Source: Dendrocalamus latiflorus (Eukaryota > Streptophyta > Magnoliopsida > Poales > Poaceae). Taken from it: 64,000 nucleotides of DNA. The notes beneath the pieces are model-generated. The model ran no database searches. It worked only from the letters and a program-made list of their open reading frames with translations, and was not told the DNA's origin. Positions 53,339 through 63,850 of the stretch are shown one piece after another. Both the position numbers and the translations under genes were made by a program. Position 1 is the stretch's first letter, and each line of letters begins with the position of its first letter. Location of the stretch: contig CM029664.1 in NCBI GenBank assembly GCA_017311315.1, forward strand, positions 27,954,554-28,018,553, given 5' to 3'.

Positions 53339-54627
53339 TGAAGGCGGCCATCGCGCAGGACAACCGGGACGCGGCACTGGTCCACCGCATTGATCGGTCA
53401 GGAGATTGGCGGGAGCCCATTTTCAAATTCTTACAAGGCCTCGCCGAGCCGGAGGATCCTGCCGAGCTGCGACGATTGCAGCACCGCGCACGGTCCTTCA
53501 AGGTGTTTGAAGGGACACTCTACAAGAAGGGGGTTTGCGCGCCGCTCCTCCGCTGCCTCTCGACTGAGGAAGGAAAGGAGCTCTTGGCGGCAATCCACGC
53601 GGGCGTATGCGGCTCCCATCTGGCGCCGAGGTCATTAGTCGGCAAGGCATTCAGACAAGGCTTCTACTGGCCGACTGCCGTCACCGACGCCCAGGACCTC
53701 GTCCGTCGGTGCCAAGGGTGCCAATGGATGGCGCGCATCATCCGTAGGCCCCCGACAAGCCTCAACCCAATCCCCCCGGTGTGGCCGCTGGCGCGCTGGG
53801 GCCTCGATATAGTAGGACCACTTGCCCGAGCTCCAGGGGACCTCCGGTTCGTGGTAGTCGCCCTGGAGTATTTCTCCAGGTGGCCGGAAGCGCTCGCTCT
53901 GGCCAAAGTAACTTCGGCGGCCATACAGCGCTTCCTATGGCAAAACATCATATGTCGCTTCGGGGTACCTCGGGAGCTCACGGTCGACAATGGCCTGCAG
54001 TTCGATGCCGCCCTCTTCAAAGATTATTGTGACAGCATGGGCATCACCCTCCGATTCGCCTCGGTAGGGCATCCTCAGTCCAACGGGGCGGTCGAACGGG
54101 CGAATGGCGCCATTTCTGCCGCCATCAAAAAGCGCCTAGTTGGATTGCCGAAGGGCAAGTGGCCAGACGAGCTTCACAGCGTTCTATGGTCGCTTCGCAC
54201 AACGGTAATGCGCCCAACGGGCTTCACGCCGTTCAAGCTCCTCTTCGGCGACGAAGCAGTGACGCCCGAGGAAATTAAGGCCGGCTCGCGAAGGGTCCAC
54301 GTCCAAGCACCCGAAGAGGAGCGCCGCGTGTCCTTGGACCTCCTTGACGGGATACGGGCAGACGCAGCCCACCACGTCGAGAAGTACGCGCGGCAGACAA
54401 TGCGTACTCGGGACCGTTCTATATGCCCGCGGGGGTTCACGCCTGGGGATCTCGTCCTCAGAGTGGCGCTTCAGGCGGAAACCGTTGGCAAGATGGAATC
54501 CAAGTGGGAAGGCCCGTACATTGTAATGGAGGCATTGCCAAAGGGGGCGTACCGCCTCGCCACGCTTGAAGGACAAGCCTTCCGGCATACATGGAACGCA
54601 GACAGGTTGCGGCAGTACTACGCCTAG
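53338..54627 (+). CDS. Integrase part of pol, separated by a one-base frameshift
   Basis: 429 codons, one base behind the RT frame; the listed first codon is GTG, not a real start. The true upstream frame is entered through the C7 run. HHCC zinc finger (GSHLAPRSLVGKAF, CQGCQ), core D, D, E at WGLDIVGPL, LTVDNGLQF and NGAVERANG, then a C-terminal domain with PRGFTPGDLVLR and KWEGPYIVMEAL, and no chromodomain. All three acidic catalytic residues are present. Without slippage, the integrase is not made from this copy. Confidence 0.9.
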   Translation: MKAAIAQDNRDAALVHRIDRSGDWREPIFKFLQGLAEPEDPAELRRLQHRARSFKVFEGTLYKKGVCAPLLRCLSTEEGKELLAAIHAGVCGSHLAPRSLVGKAFRQGFYWPTAVTDAQDLVRRCQGCQWMARIIRRPPTSLNPIPPVWPLARWGLDIVGPLARAPGDLRFVVVALEYFSRWPEALALAKVTSAAIQRFLWQNIICRFGVPRELTVDNGLQFDAALFKDYCDSMGITLRFASVGHPQSNGAVERANGAISAAIKKRLVGLPKGKWPDELHSVLWSLRTTVMRPTGFTPFKLLFGDEAVTPEEIKAGSRRVHVQAPEEERRVSLDLLDGIRADAAHHVEKYARQTMRTRDRSICPRGFTPGDLVLRVALQAETVGKMESKWEGPYIVMEALPKGAYRLATLEGQAFRHTWNADRLRQYYA

Positions 54628-54740
54628 GAGCAGCATAGTAGGCGTAGAGCCACCGGCCCGTTGTTAGGCGATGCTCGCCCGCGCAAACGGGAGTTCAATA
54701 AAGGTTGCTGTTCCAAGAGCATCCCCTGTCCGCGCTAAGC

Positions 54741-56200
54741 CGAACATAGTCTACGAACTCTAAATAAGACGTAGCGTAGAGCCTAGCTCCGCACGCGCGA
54801 GTCTCCGGACTATAAAGAAGGCGTAGTGTCGAGCTCTGCTCCGCACGCCATAGTCCACGGACTCTAAATAAGACGTAGCGTCGAGCCTAGCTCCGCACGC
54901 GCGAGTCTCCGGACTATAAAGAAGACGTAGCGTCGAGCCTAGCTCCGCACGCAATAGTCCACGGACTCTAAATAAGACGTAGCGTAGAGCCTAGCTCCGC
55001 ACGCGCGAGTCTCCGGACTATAAAGAAGGTGTAGCGTCGAGCTCTGCTCCGCACGCCATAGTCCACGGACTCTAAATAAGATGTAGCGTCGAGCCTAGCT
55101 CCGCACGCGCGAGTCTCCGGACTATAAAGAAGACGTAGCGTCGAGCCTAGCTCCGCACGCAATAGTCCACGGACTCTAAATAAGACGTAGCGTAGAGCCT
55201 AGCTCCGCACGCGCGAGTCTCCGGACTATAAAGAAGGTGTAGCGTCGAGCTCTGCTCTGCACGCCATAGTCCACGGACTCTAAATAAGACGTAGCGTAGA
55301 GCCTAGCTCCGCACGCGCGAGTCTCCGGACTATAAAGAAGGTGTAGCGTCGAGCTCTGCTCCGCACGCCATAGTCCACGGACTCTAAATAAGACGTAGCG
55401 TAGAGCCTAGCTCCGCACGCGCGAGTCTCCGGACTATAAAGAAGGTGTAGCGTCGAGCTCTGCTCCGCACGCCATAGTCCACGGACTCTAAATAAGACGT
55501 AGCGTAGAGCCTAGCTCCGCACGCGCGAGTCTCCGGACTATAAAGAAGACGTAGCGTCGAGCCTAGCTCCGCACGCAATAGTCCACGGACTCTAAATAAG
55601 ACGTAGCATCGAGCCTAGCTCCGCACGCACTCTACGGAGTATAAATAAGACGCAGCGGGGGGACGCCTTCGCGCGCACTCTACGGAGTATAAAGAAGACG
55701 TAGCGTCGAGCCTAGCTCCGCACGCAATAGTCCACGGACTCTAAATAAGACGTAGCGTCGAGCCTAGCTCCGCACGCGCGAGTCTCCGGACTATAAAGAA
55801 GACGTAGCGTCGAGCCTAGCTCCGCACGCAATAGTCCACGGACTCTAAATAAGACGTAGCGTAGAGCCTAGCTCCGCACGCGCGAGTCTCCGGACTATAA
55901 AGAAGGCGTAGCGTCGAGCTCTGATCCGCACGCCCTAGTCTACGGACTCTAAATAAGACGTAGCGTCGAGCCTAGCTTCGCACGCGCGAGTCTCCGGACT
56001 ATAAAGAAGACGTAGCGTCGAGCCTAGCTCCGCACGCAATAGTCCACGGACTCTAAATAAGACGTAGCGTAGAGCTAGCTCCGCACGCGCGAGTCTCCGG
56101 ACTATAAAGGAGGTCGTAGCGTCGAGGTTTGCCTCCGCACGCGCCACTCCACGAAGTATAAACGAGATGCGCAGACCTGCCCTCCGCGTGCGGCGGCAGG
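54741..56200 (+). repeat. 52-bp tandem array with 104/208-bp higher-order units
   Basis: Monomers of about 52 bases alternate between two kinds: one has GACTCTAAATAAGACGTAGC, the other GGACTATAAAGAAG(A/G)(C/T)GTAGC, each followed by TCGAG(C)CTAGCTCCGCACGC. Equivalent open frames recur 208 bases apart (54760, 54968, then 55384), so four monomers form a larger unit. About 28 monomers; two odd ones near 55628-55690. The array lies between integrase and the antisense gene. Confidence 0.88.
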
Positions 56201-56309
56201 TAACACCAAGCATAAGATACTACTTGGTTCCATTATAGAGGCAAAGGGGTTACATCGTTACAAGCGTAAGCACCCGTACACCATCCCCCCGCCCTACCCA
56301 ACCAGCCGC

Positions 56310-59257
56310 TCAGCCTTGGCGCGGTGCGGACGAGGTCGCGCCGTCGTCGCCGCGGCGCTGAAGGACCCCTTCAATCCACTGGAGGAGGTCCCCCTCCCCA
56401 TGCAGCGTCTGCTGCACGGCAACTCTTGCAGCGCCTTCCCCGAAGCGGCCCCAGATCCGTTGATGGAAGTTCTGCAGACTAGGCCCGATGGAGCGGATGG
56501 CGTCCGAAATAACCCCTGCTTGGCCGGGCGGATCCAATTGTGGATTCGCTAGCTCCTGGGTATGCCTACACCCACGAGTATGAAGCAGGGCGAGGGCGAA
56601 GCACGCGCCAACATAGCTGCAGTGCTCGCCAAAGGTTCGGGCGCCTTGAAGAGCAACGCCGGCCCCCTCCTCGATCAGCTCGAGCGTCTCCGACAGGGCC
56701 TCCGGCCTGTGCGTAGTGACCGGCACTCGGACGCACAGATCTCGGAGGGTCTGGTTCAGAGACTCCATGGCCCGCCACGCCGACAGGGACGCATTTTCCA
56801 GGGCAAGGCGGTTCTCGGCAACAGACTCCACCAGCTGGGCGTTCTCCCCTTCTAGGGCGGCGATCTGCTGGATGAGGGCGGCGCGCTCCTCAGCCAAGGC
56901 ACGCCGAGCCTCTGTGGCTTCGTGTTGCGCGGCCGCCAGGGCACCCTCCAGCGCGTGACATTCCTCATCCTTCACGGCGAAGGCAGTGTTTGCTTCGCGA
57001 AGGTTGGCTTCCAGCGCCCTCCGCTCCCGCACGCGAGCCTCGTCAAAGGACCGGCTGAGGGCAAGCGTCTGGCAAACACAACAAAGTCAGCAGGCGTCCA
57101 GCAGGACATTGCAAAGCCGAAGCGCGCATGCTTACCCTCATCTCGGACGCCTGTAGTGCGAGCGCTAGGAGTTCCCCCTCGCGTGACGACAGCACCTCCC
57201 GGTTGAGGCCGTGGTCGGCACGCTCGGCGGCTGCGGTAAGCTCGCAGAATACCTCAGGCCGAGGGAGGAAGTCCGAGCGAACGAGCCCCGGCCCCAACAT
57301 GCCAGGGTTTACTGAGGCCACAGCCACGTCGACGCCGACGGGCACCTGCGGGGCACCCGGCACAAGGCTTCTGACTTCGCGCGTACCTCCGCTGCTCGAT
57401 CCTTCGCCACGTTGGGGAGACTTTGTCTCGTCTGATGTTGGCCGAATGAGCGAGCAGATCGGGGAAAGTCTCGTGAAGTCAAGTGAAGAAAAGGACTCAC
57501 GCCTACCTCCTGTGCCCCTCGTCGCGGTAGGGAGTGGCGCCGGGTTGACCACCCAAGGGGACGCGGGCGCCTCAACAGTTGGGGAGAGGGTCTTCTCGGC
57601 CGCGCCAGCCGCCGTAATCCCACAGCAGGGCCCCGCAACAGCATATCGGCCCCTCGTTGGCGGGGGGGGGGGGGGACTGCGTCCGAGGGCGTTTCGCCTG
57701 CGGCGACGCAGGCGATGCTTCCACGGCAGAACCAGCTCCGGTCATTCCCGCCCCCGCGGTTTCCTCCGCAGGGGGCACGCCCTCGTCGGCCGCCACGGTT
57801 GATAACGCACCGTCCCCCGTGGTCTGCTCGCCGGCGACGACGCCACCCCCCGGGTTGACGGGTTCCAACTCAGCGGTGGCCGCGAGCCCAAGCACGGGCT
57901 CGTGGGCAGCGGCAGAAAATGTCGGGGGATCCGCGGCGGCGTGCCCCTCCGAAGCAGTCTGGCCAGGCCCACCGCCGGTCGCGCGCTCCGCCTCAGCTGA
58001 GCTAGCCGCCGGGGGGGCTGCTGGGGAACGGGCCCGGCGTCGCGAAGATACCCCCCCCCCCCCCGCGGGGCTATCACCGTCCTGAGCGCCGGGAGTCCCG
58101 GCGGGGAGCTCTTCCGGCCCCAGGCGCTCGGGCACGGCAATGCCTACAGCCTCGCAGGTGCGGTTTATCCGCCCCTGTTTAGCCGCCTTCACCGCGGCCG
58201 CGCGAGCCCGGTGCTCCTTAAGCGTGTATGGGCCGAGGAGCGCCACAACCACGCGCTCCGCATCTTCTAGCCGAGGCACTGTGCAAGAGATCACGTCAGT
58301 TAGGCGGAAGCCAAACAGATACAATAACGCGATGGGCGACTTACAAGGGGCGGAGGGCGGAAGCACCCGAGACACACATGGTTCGAACCCGTCCTCGCGG
58401 GGGCCATTCGGCACAACATACTTCCCCCGGGAGGAGAGGGGCGCCGCCCCATGCATCGTGAACTCCTCGGCTAGGTCACGCATGCTCATTCGACGGGCGA
58501 CACCGACAAGGCTCTGTAGCTTTCGCGTGTCGTCGATCTCCGCCTTCAGACTCGGCGTGCTATTGAACGAGATCGGCCCGCCTCGGCACTGCATTCTGCT
58601 CTTGTCGGTCACGGTGTAGTAGAACCACCACCGCGTCCAGCCGGACGCCCACTGCCCTGACGAGGCGGACACAGGAAACAATGTCGCACAGGACGCCCGG
58701 AGCACGAAGTCCACACCGCCAAAGTTGGACACCGCCACGCCAACCTTTCTGGGTCGACAGTGTGCATCGTGCAGGGCGGCGAATAAGCTGGCGCTGGGGC
58801 GCCACCCCTCTGTCCGCATCGCCCACGTAAAGACGGCGAGGCGGAGTAGCGCGTGGGGCGTCAGCTGGGCTAGCTCCAACTGGTAGGCCCGCAGAACTTC
58901 GCCCACAAATAACGTGCAGGGCATCTGAAGTTCGGCATCGAAGAACGCGACGAAAACAATTGCCTCCAGGGCCCCGGGCCTCGGCTCCGTCTCGTCCCGG
59001 CGGGGTAAGCGAGCCCCATTGCGATCCGCGATCTTCCCCTCATCCACGAGCCGTTGTAACGTCCCTTCCGTCATGCGGCTCTTCCCTAACACGCGGGAGC
59101 AGGAGCCTCCCGCGTGCTCCATCGCGTTCCACAGCTTGTTGGCGCGCGAGCTCCCCCGCGGCACCAGTTTGTACTCTTGGGAAGGCTGGTTCACCTCGCC
59201 CTGGCTAGGCAAGGAACCGCTGCGGGGGTGGTACGTGGCGTCGTCATGGCTGGCCAT
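56310..59257 (-). CDS. Antisense spliced gene of the Tat-like element
   Basis: Minus-strand gene opposite to gag-pol. Proposed exons: 59257-58345, 58278-57507, 57431-57136, 57068-56310, about 913 codons. Introns are short (66, 75, 67 bases) with GTAAGT/GTAGGC/GTAAGC donors and CAG acceptors. The N-terminal part (VGEVLRAYQLELAQLTPHAL, RLAVFTWAMRTEGW) matches what I know as the putative gypsy-type transposon domain of Grande-like elements; the middle is Pro/Ala/Gly-rich with RRRARSP and AKRPRTQSP, which look like nuclear signals; the C-terminal part is a long coiled coil (LREANTAFAVKDEECHALEG, EERAALIQQIAALEGENAQL). A G14 run at 57661-57674 throws the frame out by one base, perhaps an assembly error. 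The role is unknown. The ATG at 59257 was preferred to one 16 codons upstream because MASHDD starts a normal protein while the extension is a leucine run. Confidence 0.75.
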
Positions 59258-59390
59258 CCCTCCCCGCGACAAGGGAAGAAGAAGAAGAAGCAGGCAAAGC
59301 AGCAACTAGTGTGACAACTAGCACGGGCGGAAGCGAAGCGGCAGATCAAAAAGCAAAGCAAGAAAGGGTGCCTCCACCTCAACCTTAGCA

Positions 59391-59400
59391 CTTTATAAAG
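59391..59400 (-). promoter_or_regulatory. TATA box for the antisense gene
   Basis: The palindrome CTTTATAAAG, about 135 bases upstream of the antisense ATG. It would place the start of transcription near 59365 with a leader of about 110 bases. Confidence 0.55.
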
Positions 59401-59820
59401 GCCGCTCGCCTGCCTTGTGGTTCAATGCACAGACGGATCAAATTCCCAGCGGTTCGGCTACCCAAGATTTGGAAAGAAGAACTGCCGGGACATAGAGGAC
59501 CGTGCCGGGTAGGTGTCCAAGCAGCCCGCAACGCCCTCACATCTTCCACACGCGTCCAGCTTCTCGGGGGGCGAGGCGAACGGCCGCGGTCACGCAACCG
59601 CTCACATCCCACGACGCACCAATTGTGAGTCGCCACGTGCCCACCTGCAGCATGGCAGACTGCACGACGCGACAGCCTGACTTCTGCCAGGCCAGGCGCC
59701 GGCACGATTCCAGCCGCCATTAAAAGCGCACTACCAGACTGCAAGGTCACAACAGCCCCGGAGCACAACCACACCAGCGCCAAGTTGCGATCTCCGCACT
59801 GGGATGGAGCGCGCGCGTCT
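59401..59820. other. Spacer between antisense gene and 66-bp array
   Basis: GC-rich sequence with no supported gene; the open frames here have no recognisable content. It probably includes upstream control sequence of the antisense gene. Confidence 0.4.
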
Positions 59821-60775
59821 ACTTCGACGTACGCGCCAGCTTCGCTGCCACCCGTTCGAAGGGTAGGGGACGGAGCGCGCGCGTCCACTTCGGCTTAGGC
59901 GCCAGCTTCGCTGCCACCCGTTCGAAGGGTAGGGGACGGAGCGCACGCGCGTCTATTTCGACTAGGCGCCAGCTTCGCTGCCACCCGTTCGAAGGGTAGG
60001 GGACGGAGCGCACGCGCGTCTATTTCGACTAGGCGCCAGCTTCGCTGCCACCCGTTCGAAGGGTAGGGGACGGAGCGCGCGCGTCTGCTTCGACGTAGGC
60101 GCCAGCTTCGCTGCCACCCGTTCGAAGGGTAGGGGACGGAGCGCGCGCGTCTACTTCGACTAGGCGCCAGCTTCGCTGCCACCCGTTCGAAGGGTAGGGG
60201 ACGGAGCGCGCGCATCTACTTCGACTTAGGCGCCAGCTTCGCGGCCACCCGTTCGAAGGGTAGGGGACGGAGCGCGCGCGTCTACTTCGACTAGGCGCCA
60301 GCTTCGCTGCCACCCGTTCGAAGGGTAGGGGACGGAGCGCGCGCGTCTACTTCGCCTAGGCGCCAGCTTCGCTGCCACCCTTTGGAAGGGTAGGGGACGG
60401 AGCGCGCGCGTCTATTTCGACTTAGGCGCCAGCTTCGCTGCCACCCGTTCGAAGGGTAGGGGACGGAGCGCGCGCGTCTACTTCGGCTTAGGTGCCAGCT
60501 TCGCTGCCACCCGTTCGAGGGGTAGGGGACGGAGCGCGCGCGTCTACTTCGACTAGGCGCCAGCTTCGCTGCCACCCGTTCGAGGGGTAGGGGACGGAGC
60601 GCGCGCGTCTACTTCGGCTTAGGCGCCAGCTTCGCTGCCACCCGTTCGAGGGGTAGGGGACGGAGCGCGCACGTCTACTTCGACTAGGCGCCAGCTTCGC
60701 TGCCACCCGTTCGAAGGATAGGGGACGGAGTGCGCGCGTCTACTTCGACTTAGGCGCCAGCTTCGCTGCCACCAT
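59821..60775 (+). repeat. About 66-bp GC-rich tandem array
   Basis: About 15 copies of a 61-79 base unit (mostly 64-67) with GCGCCAGCTTCGCTGCCACC, then CGTTCGAAGGGTAGGGGACG, then GAGCGCGCGCGTCTACTTCG. Variation is mainly CTTAGG versus CTAGG at the joint and GCGCACGCGC versus GCGCGCGC. All minus-strand open frames here are products of the repeat. Confidence 0.92.
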
Positions 60776-60898
60776 CCCGGGTTTCTGGCTCCCTAGCCAC
60801 AAGCCCGCAGACATTCACAGGCCGCAGGGGACGGAGGAGGCCAAAGGACTCGACGACATGGCTTCGGCCCTGTGAAGCCCTTCACCATGAGAGGCTCC

Positions 60899-61145
60899 TG
60901 TCGTAGGGGTGGCCCCCACCTAAACCCAGCAGGCCTGGTAAGAAGGAATAAGGCCTAGAATAGGCCATGTGTAATGACATGACTGCCCCCAAAGGGGATA
61001 GCCAGATGTAAGGGTATAACTGTAAAAGCACTCCTCATGCGTATATATATATGGGTACCAGCCATGGGGAGGACCAAGGCCATTACACTTATCTTCATCA
61101 CTCTCCACTACCACCTCTCTCTCTGTTTGGTCTGTAGCCACAACA
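60899..61145 (+). repeat. 3' LTR of the Tat-like element
   Basis: 247 bases, same sequence as the 5' LTR as far as I can read. Only a weak purine tract (GAGAGG) precedes it. TATA-like box at about 61042. Confidence 0.93.
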
Positions 61146-61150
61146 ATCAT

Positions 61151-62297
61151 GATTTTAGATGAATTTAGAAATTTGAATGGCTGGATTTGGAGTTAAAATG
61201 AAAAAGTTATGATCATTTGAAAATCTCAGTTTGAATAAATCCAGAAATTCGAAAATTTCTGACAGGTGGGACCCACTGGAATATTTAATTTTTAAACTTT
61301 TATTTTATTCCGAGAATCTGACAGGTGGGACCCACCGAACAGTATTATCTGCTGGTCGCTGACATGTGGGACCCACTGGGGCGGTGAGTCCATTAACTCA
61401 GCCTCTGACACGTGGGACCCACGGGCCCACTTGTCAGAGACTAGCTCAGAGAGGTGGGGCCCAGGCGACAGTGGCCCGCACTAACTGGCGGTCGCTGACG
61501 GGTGGGACCCACTTGTCAGCGCGAGTATTAAACGAAAAACTCAACCCAGCGTGCGGAGCCGAAGACTCGAACGCGCGCCGGGGAGTTACAAGCGAGCGGT
61601 GATAGCCAGGTGAGCGGGGAGGCGTTGCCTACCCATATACGGCAATAAACTCTTTTGAGTTACCTGCCGGAGGGAGGTCGGGGAAGATGGCCGGAGGCGA
61701 CGGTGCCGGCGGCGAGGGAAGGCCGGAGGTGCTCGGGCGTTGCGTGAAATATGACCCTGGTGCGGAGGGGGTTCGGTTGGAGGGGTCGGCGAAGCTCGGG
61801 GACGAACGGGGATGGCCGGCGACGAGGTGGCAGCCACGACGGCTCGGGAGCTCCGACGCGACGGCGCTCCGGTGACGGGGAGGGGCGGTCGAGGAGTCGG
61901 GGAGGATCGCCCGGGCGCGAGGAAGCTCGGGGTGGCGACGGCGAGCTCCGGGTATGACCGAGGCGGCGGGGATTGCTCGCCGGAGTTCCTTACCGAGTGC
62001 GCACGGGGAGACCTTGGTGCGACGGCGCTCTGGGCTCTGGGAGAAAGGGGGAGAGCGCTGGGATGTGGTGCGGGAGGAGGCGAAGCCGAGGGGGGTATTT
62101 ATAGAGGCGGAGGGGGAGCAGGGGCGCGGCAATTGCTCGCCGGGGTGTCGGCCGGGAAAAGGGAAGGTTCGGGGGAGGTAAGGAAAGAGAGGGCAGGGAA
62201 GGAAGGGGAGCACGGGAGATCGGGGATTTGGTCGCTCGGGTTTCCAATTGGAGGGAGCCGGGAAAGGAAAGACCGTGTCCACCGAGGATTCGGTCGG
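61151..62297 (-). repeat. 5' LTR of the outer gypsy element, second part
   Basis: Resumes exactly where 48793 left off (ATCAT then GATTTTAG) and matches 39299-40445 of the other LTR with a few substitutions and a one-base indel. TATA box on minus at 62097-62103. It is cut at 62297 by the next LTR; GTCGG (62293-62297) should be the left target duplication. Confidence 0.9.
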
Positions 62298-63140
62298 TGT
62301 AACATCCCAAAAATTTGCTTTCTTTAAAACTACTTGCAAAATAATTATTTTAAAGTATTTGAATTTTATTTGGATTTACTTGGCTTTTATTTGATTTTCT
62401 GGATTTTATTTCAAAATTTACAGCAAGAAAATGTATTTTAAATATTTTATTAAAGCCGAAAAGAGTTTATTATATTTTCCAAGCCTTTCTAAATTTGTAA
62501 ATAATATTTGAGAATTTTCTGAAATTTAAAAATCAATTTTCAAAGCTAAAAAGTATTTTATAAAATTATTAAATTCAAATTTGAAATTAAAAATATTTTT
62601 ACTAAGTCTAAAATGCTTCCAGGAATATTATATAATTTTGTTGGAAGTTTTAGACATTAAATATTATTTTTCCAAGCGTTTATAAAGTTTCTAGTATTTG
62701 CTGAAATTTATTTCGAAAATAAAAATCAAATTATTCCTAGCCGCCATGTGTCGCTCTCAGATTAAATCAATCTCTCTCCACGTTTTAATCTTAGCCACAC
62801 ATGATCACTTACCCCTTCATAACCATCCAAAGGCCCTCATCCACTCAATTGCCACGTGTCGCGAATCTGACGGCCCGTACCCCTTCACTTCCTCTCCTCT
62901 CTATTACATATGGACCCCACATGTCATATGTTTCTTCTACCTCTTCTTCTTCCTCCCCTAGCTCTCTCTCTCCTCCACCATTAGAGCCGAATTGGAGCTC
63001 CTAATCCCGGCCGTTTCTTGCCCTTTAAACCCCGAGCGTTTGCGCAATCATTTCCTCTCTTCATTCCCCACTCATGGCCGGCCGCCTTCCCTCTTTATTC
63101 CTCTCTAAAAACCGCCGGCCGTTTATCTCCTCTCTCCACC

Positions 63141-63147
63141 TATAAAA
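63141..63147 (+). promoter_or_regulatory. TATA box of element D
   Basis: TATAAAA in CCACCTATAAAACCCCC, at the border between AT-rich and GC-rich LTR parts, as in the other gypsy LTRs here. Confidence 0.65.
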
Positions 63148-63499
63148 CCCCCTCCATGCGCCGGCTCATCCCCTTTCGGTCTCCCCTCTCTCCACCACCC
63201 TCCTCCACTCTTCGGCCGCCGCTCCCGCCGCCGGTCGCCGCCGTTTCGGCCATCTTCTGCCGCCGCCCCAAGCTCCACCACCGCCGCCACCGTCTCCCCT
63301 CGCCGCCGGCCGCCCCGGGCCTCCCCGCCGCCGCCCCTCCTCTCCCCGCCGCCGCTCGCCGCCCCGACTCCGGCCGCCGGCGAGGCCGTTGGCCGCGCGC
63401 CTCCCCGTGCTGCCTGTGCGCGCCGCCCGCGTGGCATCCTTGTGGCCGGTCTCGCCCGCGTGGTCGCCCATGTGGCCGCCACCTCGCGCCCGCGTGGCG

Positions 63500-63545
63500 C
63501 CAAGTCTGTGAAGCACCCAGAGGACCGTGTCGTCATGAAGATTGA
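63500..63545 (+). pseudogene. Tail of an orf0-like frame in element D
   Basis: The last codons read PEDRVVMKIEE-stop, similar to PEERINIED-stop at the end of the extra ORF at 45934. The open frame upstream (from 63018) is GC-rich LTR leader, so the two parts are a fusion. Confidence 0.45.
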
Positions 63546-63559
63546 AGAGTAGTTCTTTA

Positions 63560-63850
63560 GTACCCAAGTAAAGTCCTACGATTTTAGAACGCTTATGTAT
63601 ATTGCTTGTTGGTGCTAGATGGACTGTACCAAGTCTTTGTGTACTTGTAGTACAACCATCTTTAAAAACTATTTTTGTTTTCGAGCTATGTTTCTCCTGG
63701 TTGGAGTTTACTTCTCTCTTGTGTGTTTGTTTGGGATGTTATTTAGTTGTTCCCCAACCTCTTACCTATGCTACTTCCCTCTTACCTTGTGCTAATCCTC
63801 GTTGCTGCTTCAGATGGTGCAAGTTCCAAATTCTTCTATAGTAGTCCAAG
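63560..63850 (+). other. orf0-gag spacer homologue in element D
   Basis: Matches, in reverse orientation, 45660-45930: GCTAGATGGACTGTACCAAG and TTACCT.TGCTA..CCCTCTTACC are shared, ending in CTTCAG before ATGGTG, which is where gag starts in the outer element. Here only about 18 codons follow before a stop, without gag likeness. Confidence 0.55.

Larger units (their letters stand above)
48794..61145 (+). mobile_element. Young Tat-lineage-like Ty3/gypsy element with antisense gene
   Basis: 12,352 bases. The two 247-bp LTRs (48794-49040, 60899-61145) show no difference that I can see, and the 5-bp duplication ATCAT is perfect (48789-48793, 61146-61150), so insertion is very recent. The primer site resembles tRNA-Asp type. 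Gag, protease, RT, RNase H, a second RNase H and integrase are on plus; a spliced gene of about 913 codons is on minus between pol and the 3' LTR, flanked by two tandem arrays. The double RNase H, YVDD RT and antisense ORF are features of the Tat/Grande branch. It inserted into the 5' LTR of the chromodomain element. Confidence 0.93.
38087..62297 (-). mobile_element. Chromodomain Ty3/gypsy element (outer), split by two insertions
   Basis: Minus-strand element: 3' LTR 38087-41176 (outer end missing), polypurine tract, gag-pol 41189-45664, extra ORF 45934-46830, primer site 47018-47030, 5' LTR 47035-48793 continued at 61151-62297. The 5' LTR is interrupted by the Tat-like element (48794-61145) and again at 62298 by another LTR; its last roughly 730 bases lie beyond the window. 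The two LTR copies differ by at least a dozen single-base changes over about 2.35 kb compared by eye. The chromodomain and tRNA-Met primer site point to the Tekay/Del chromovirus branch. Confidence 0.9.

Noticed and set aside
54741..56200. TATAAA in each second 52-bp monomer as an array of promoters
   Set aside because: No coding sequence or leader follows any of them; the motif is simply part of the repeat.
59821..60775. 66-bp array as a coding repeat (RARSVPYPSNGWQRSW peptides on minus)
   Set aside because: The open frames shift between units because unit length is not a multiple of three; no start or promoter context.
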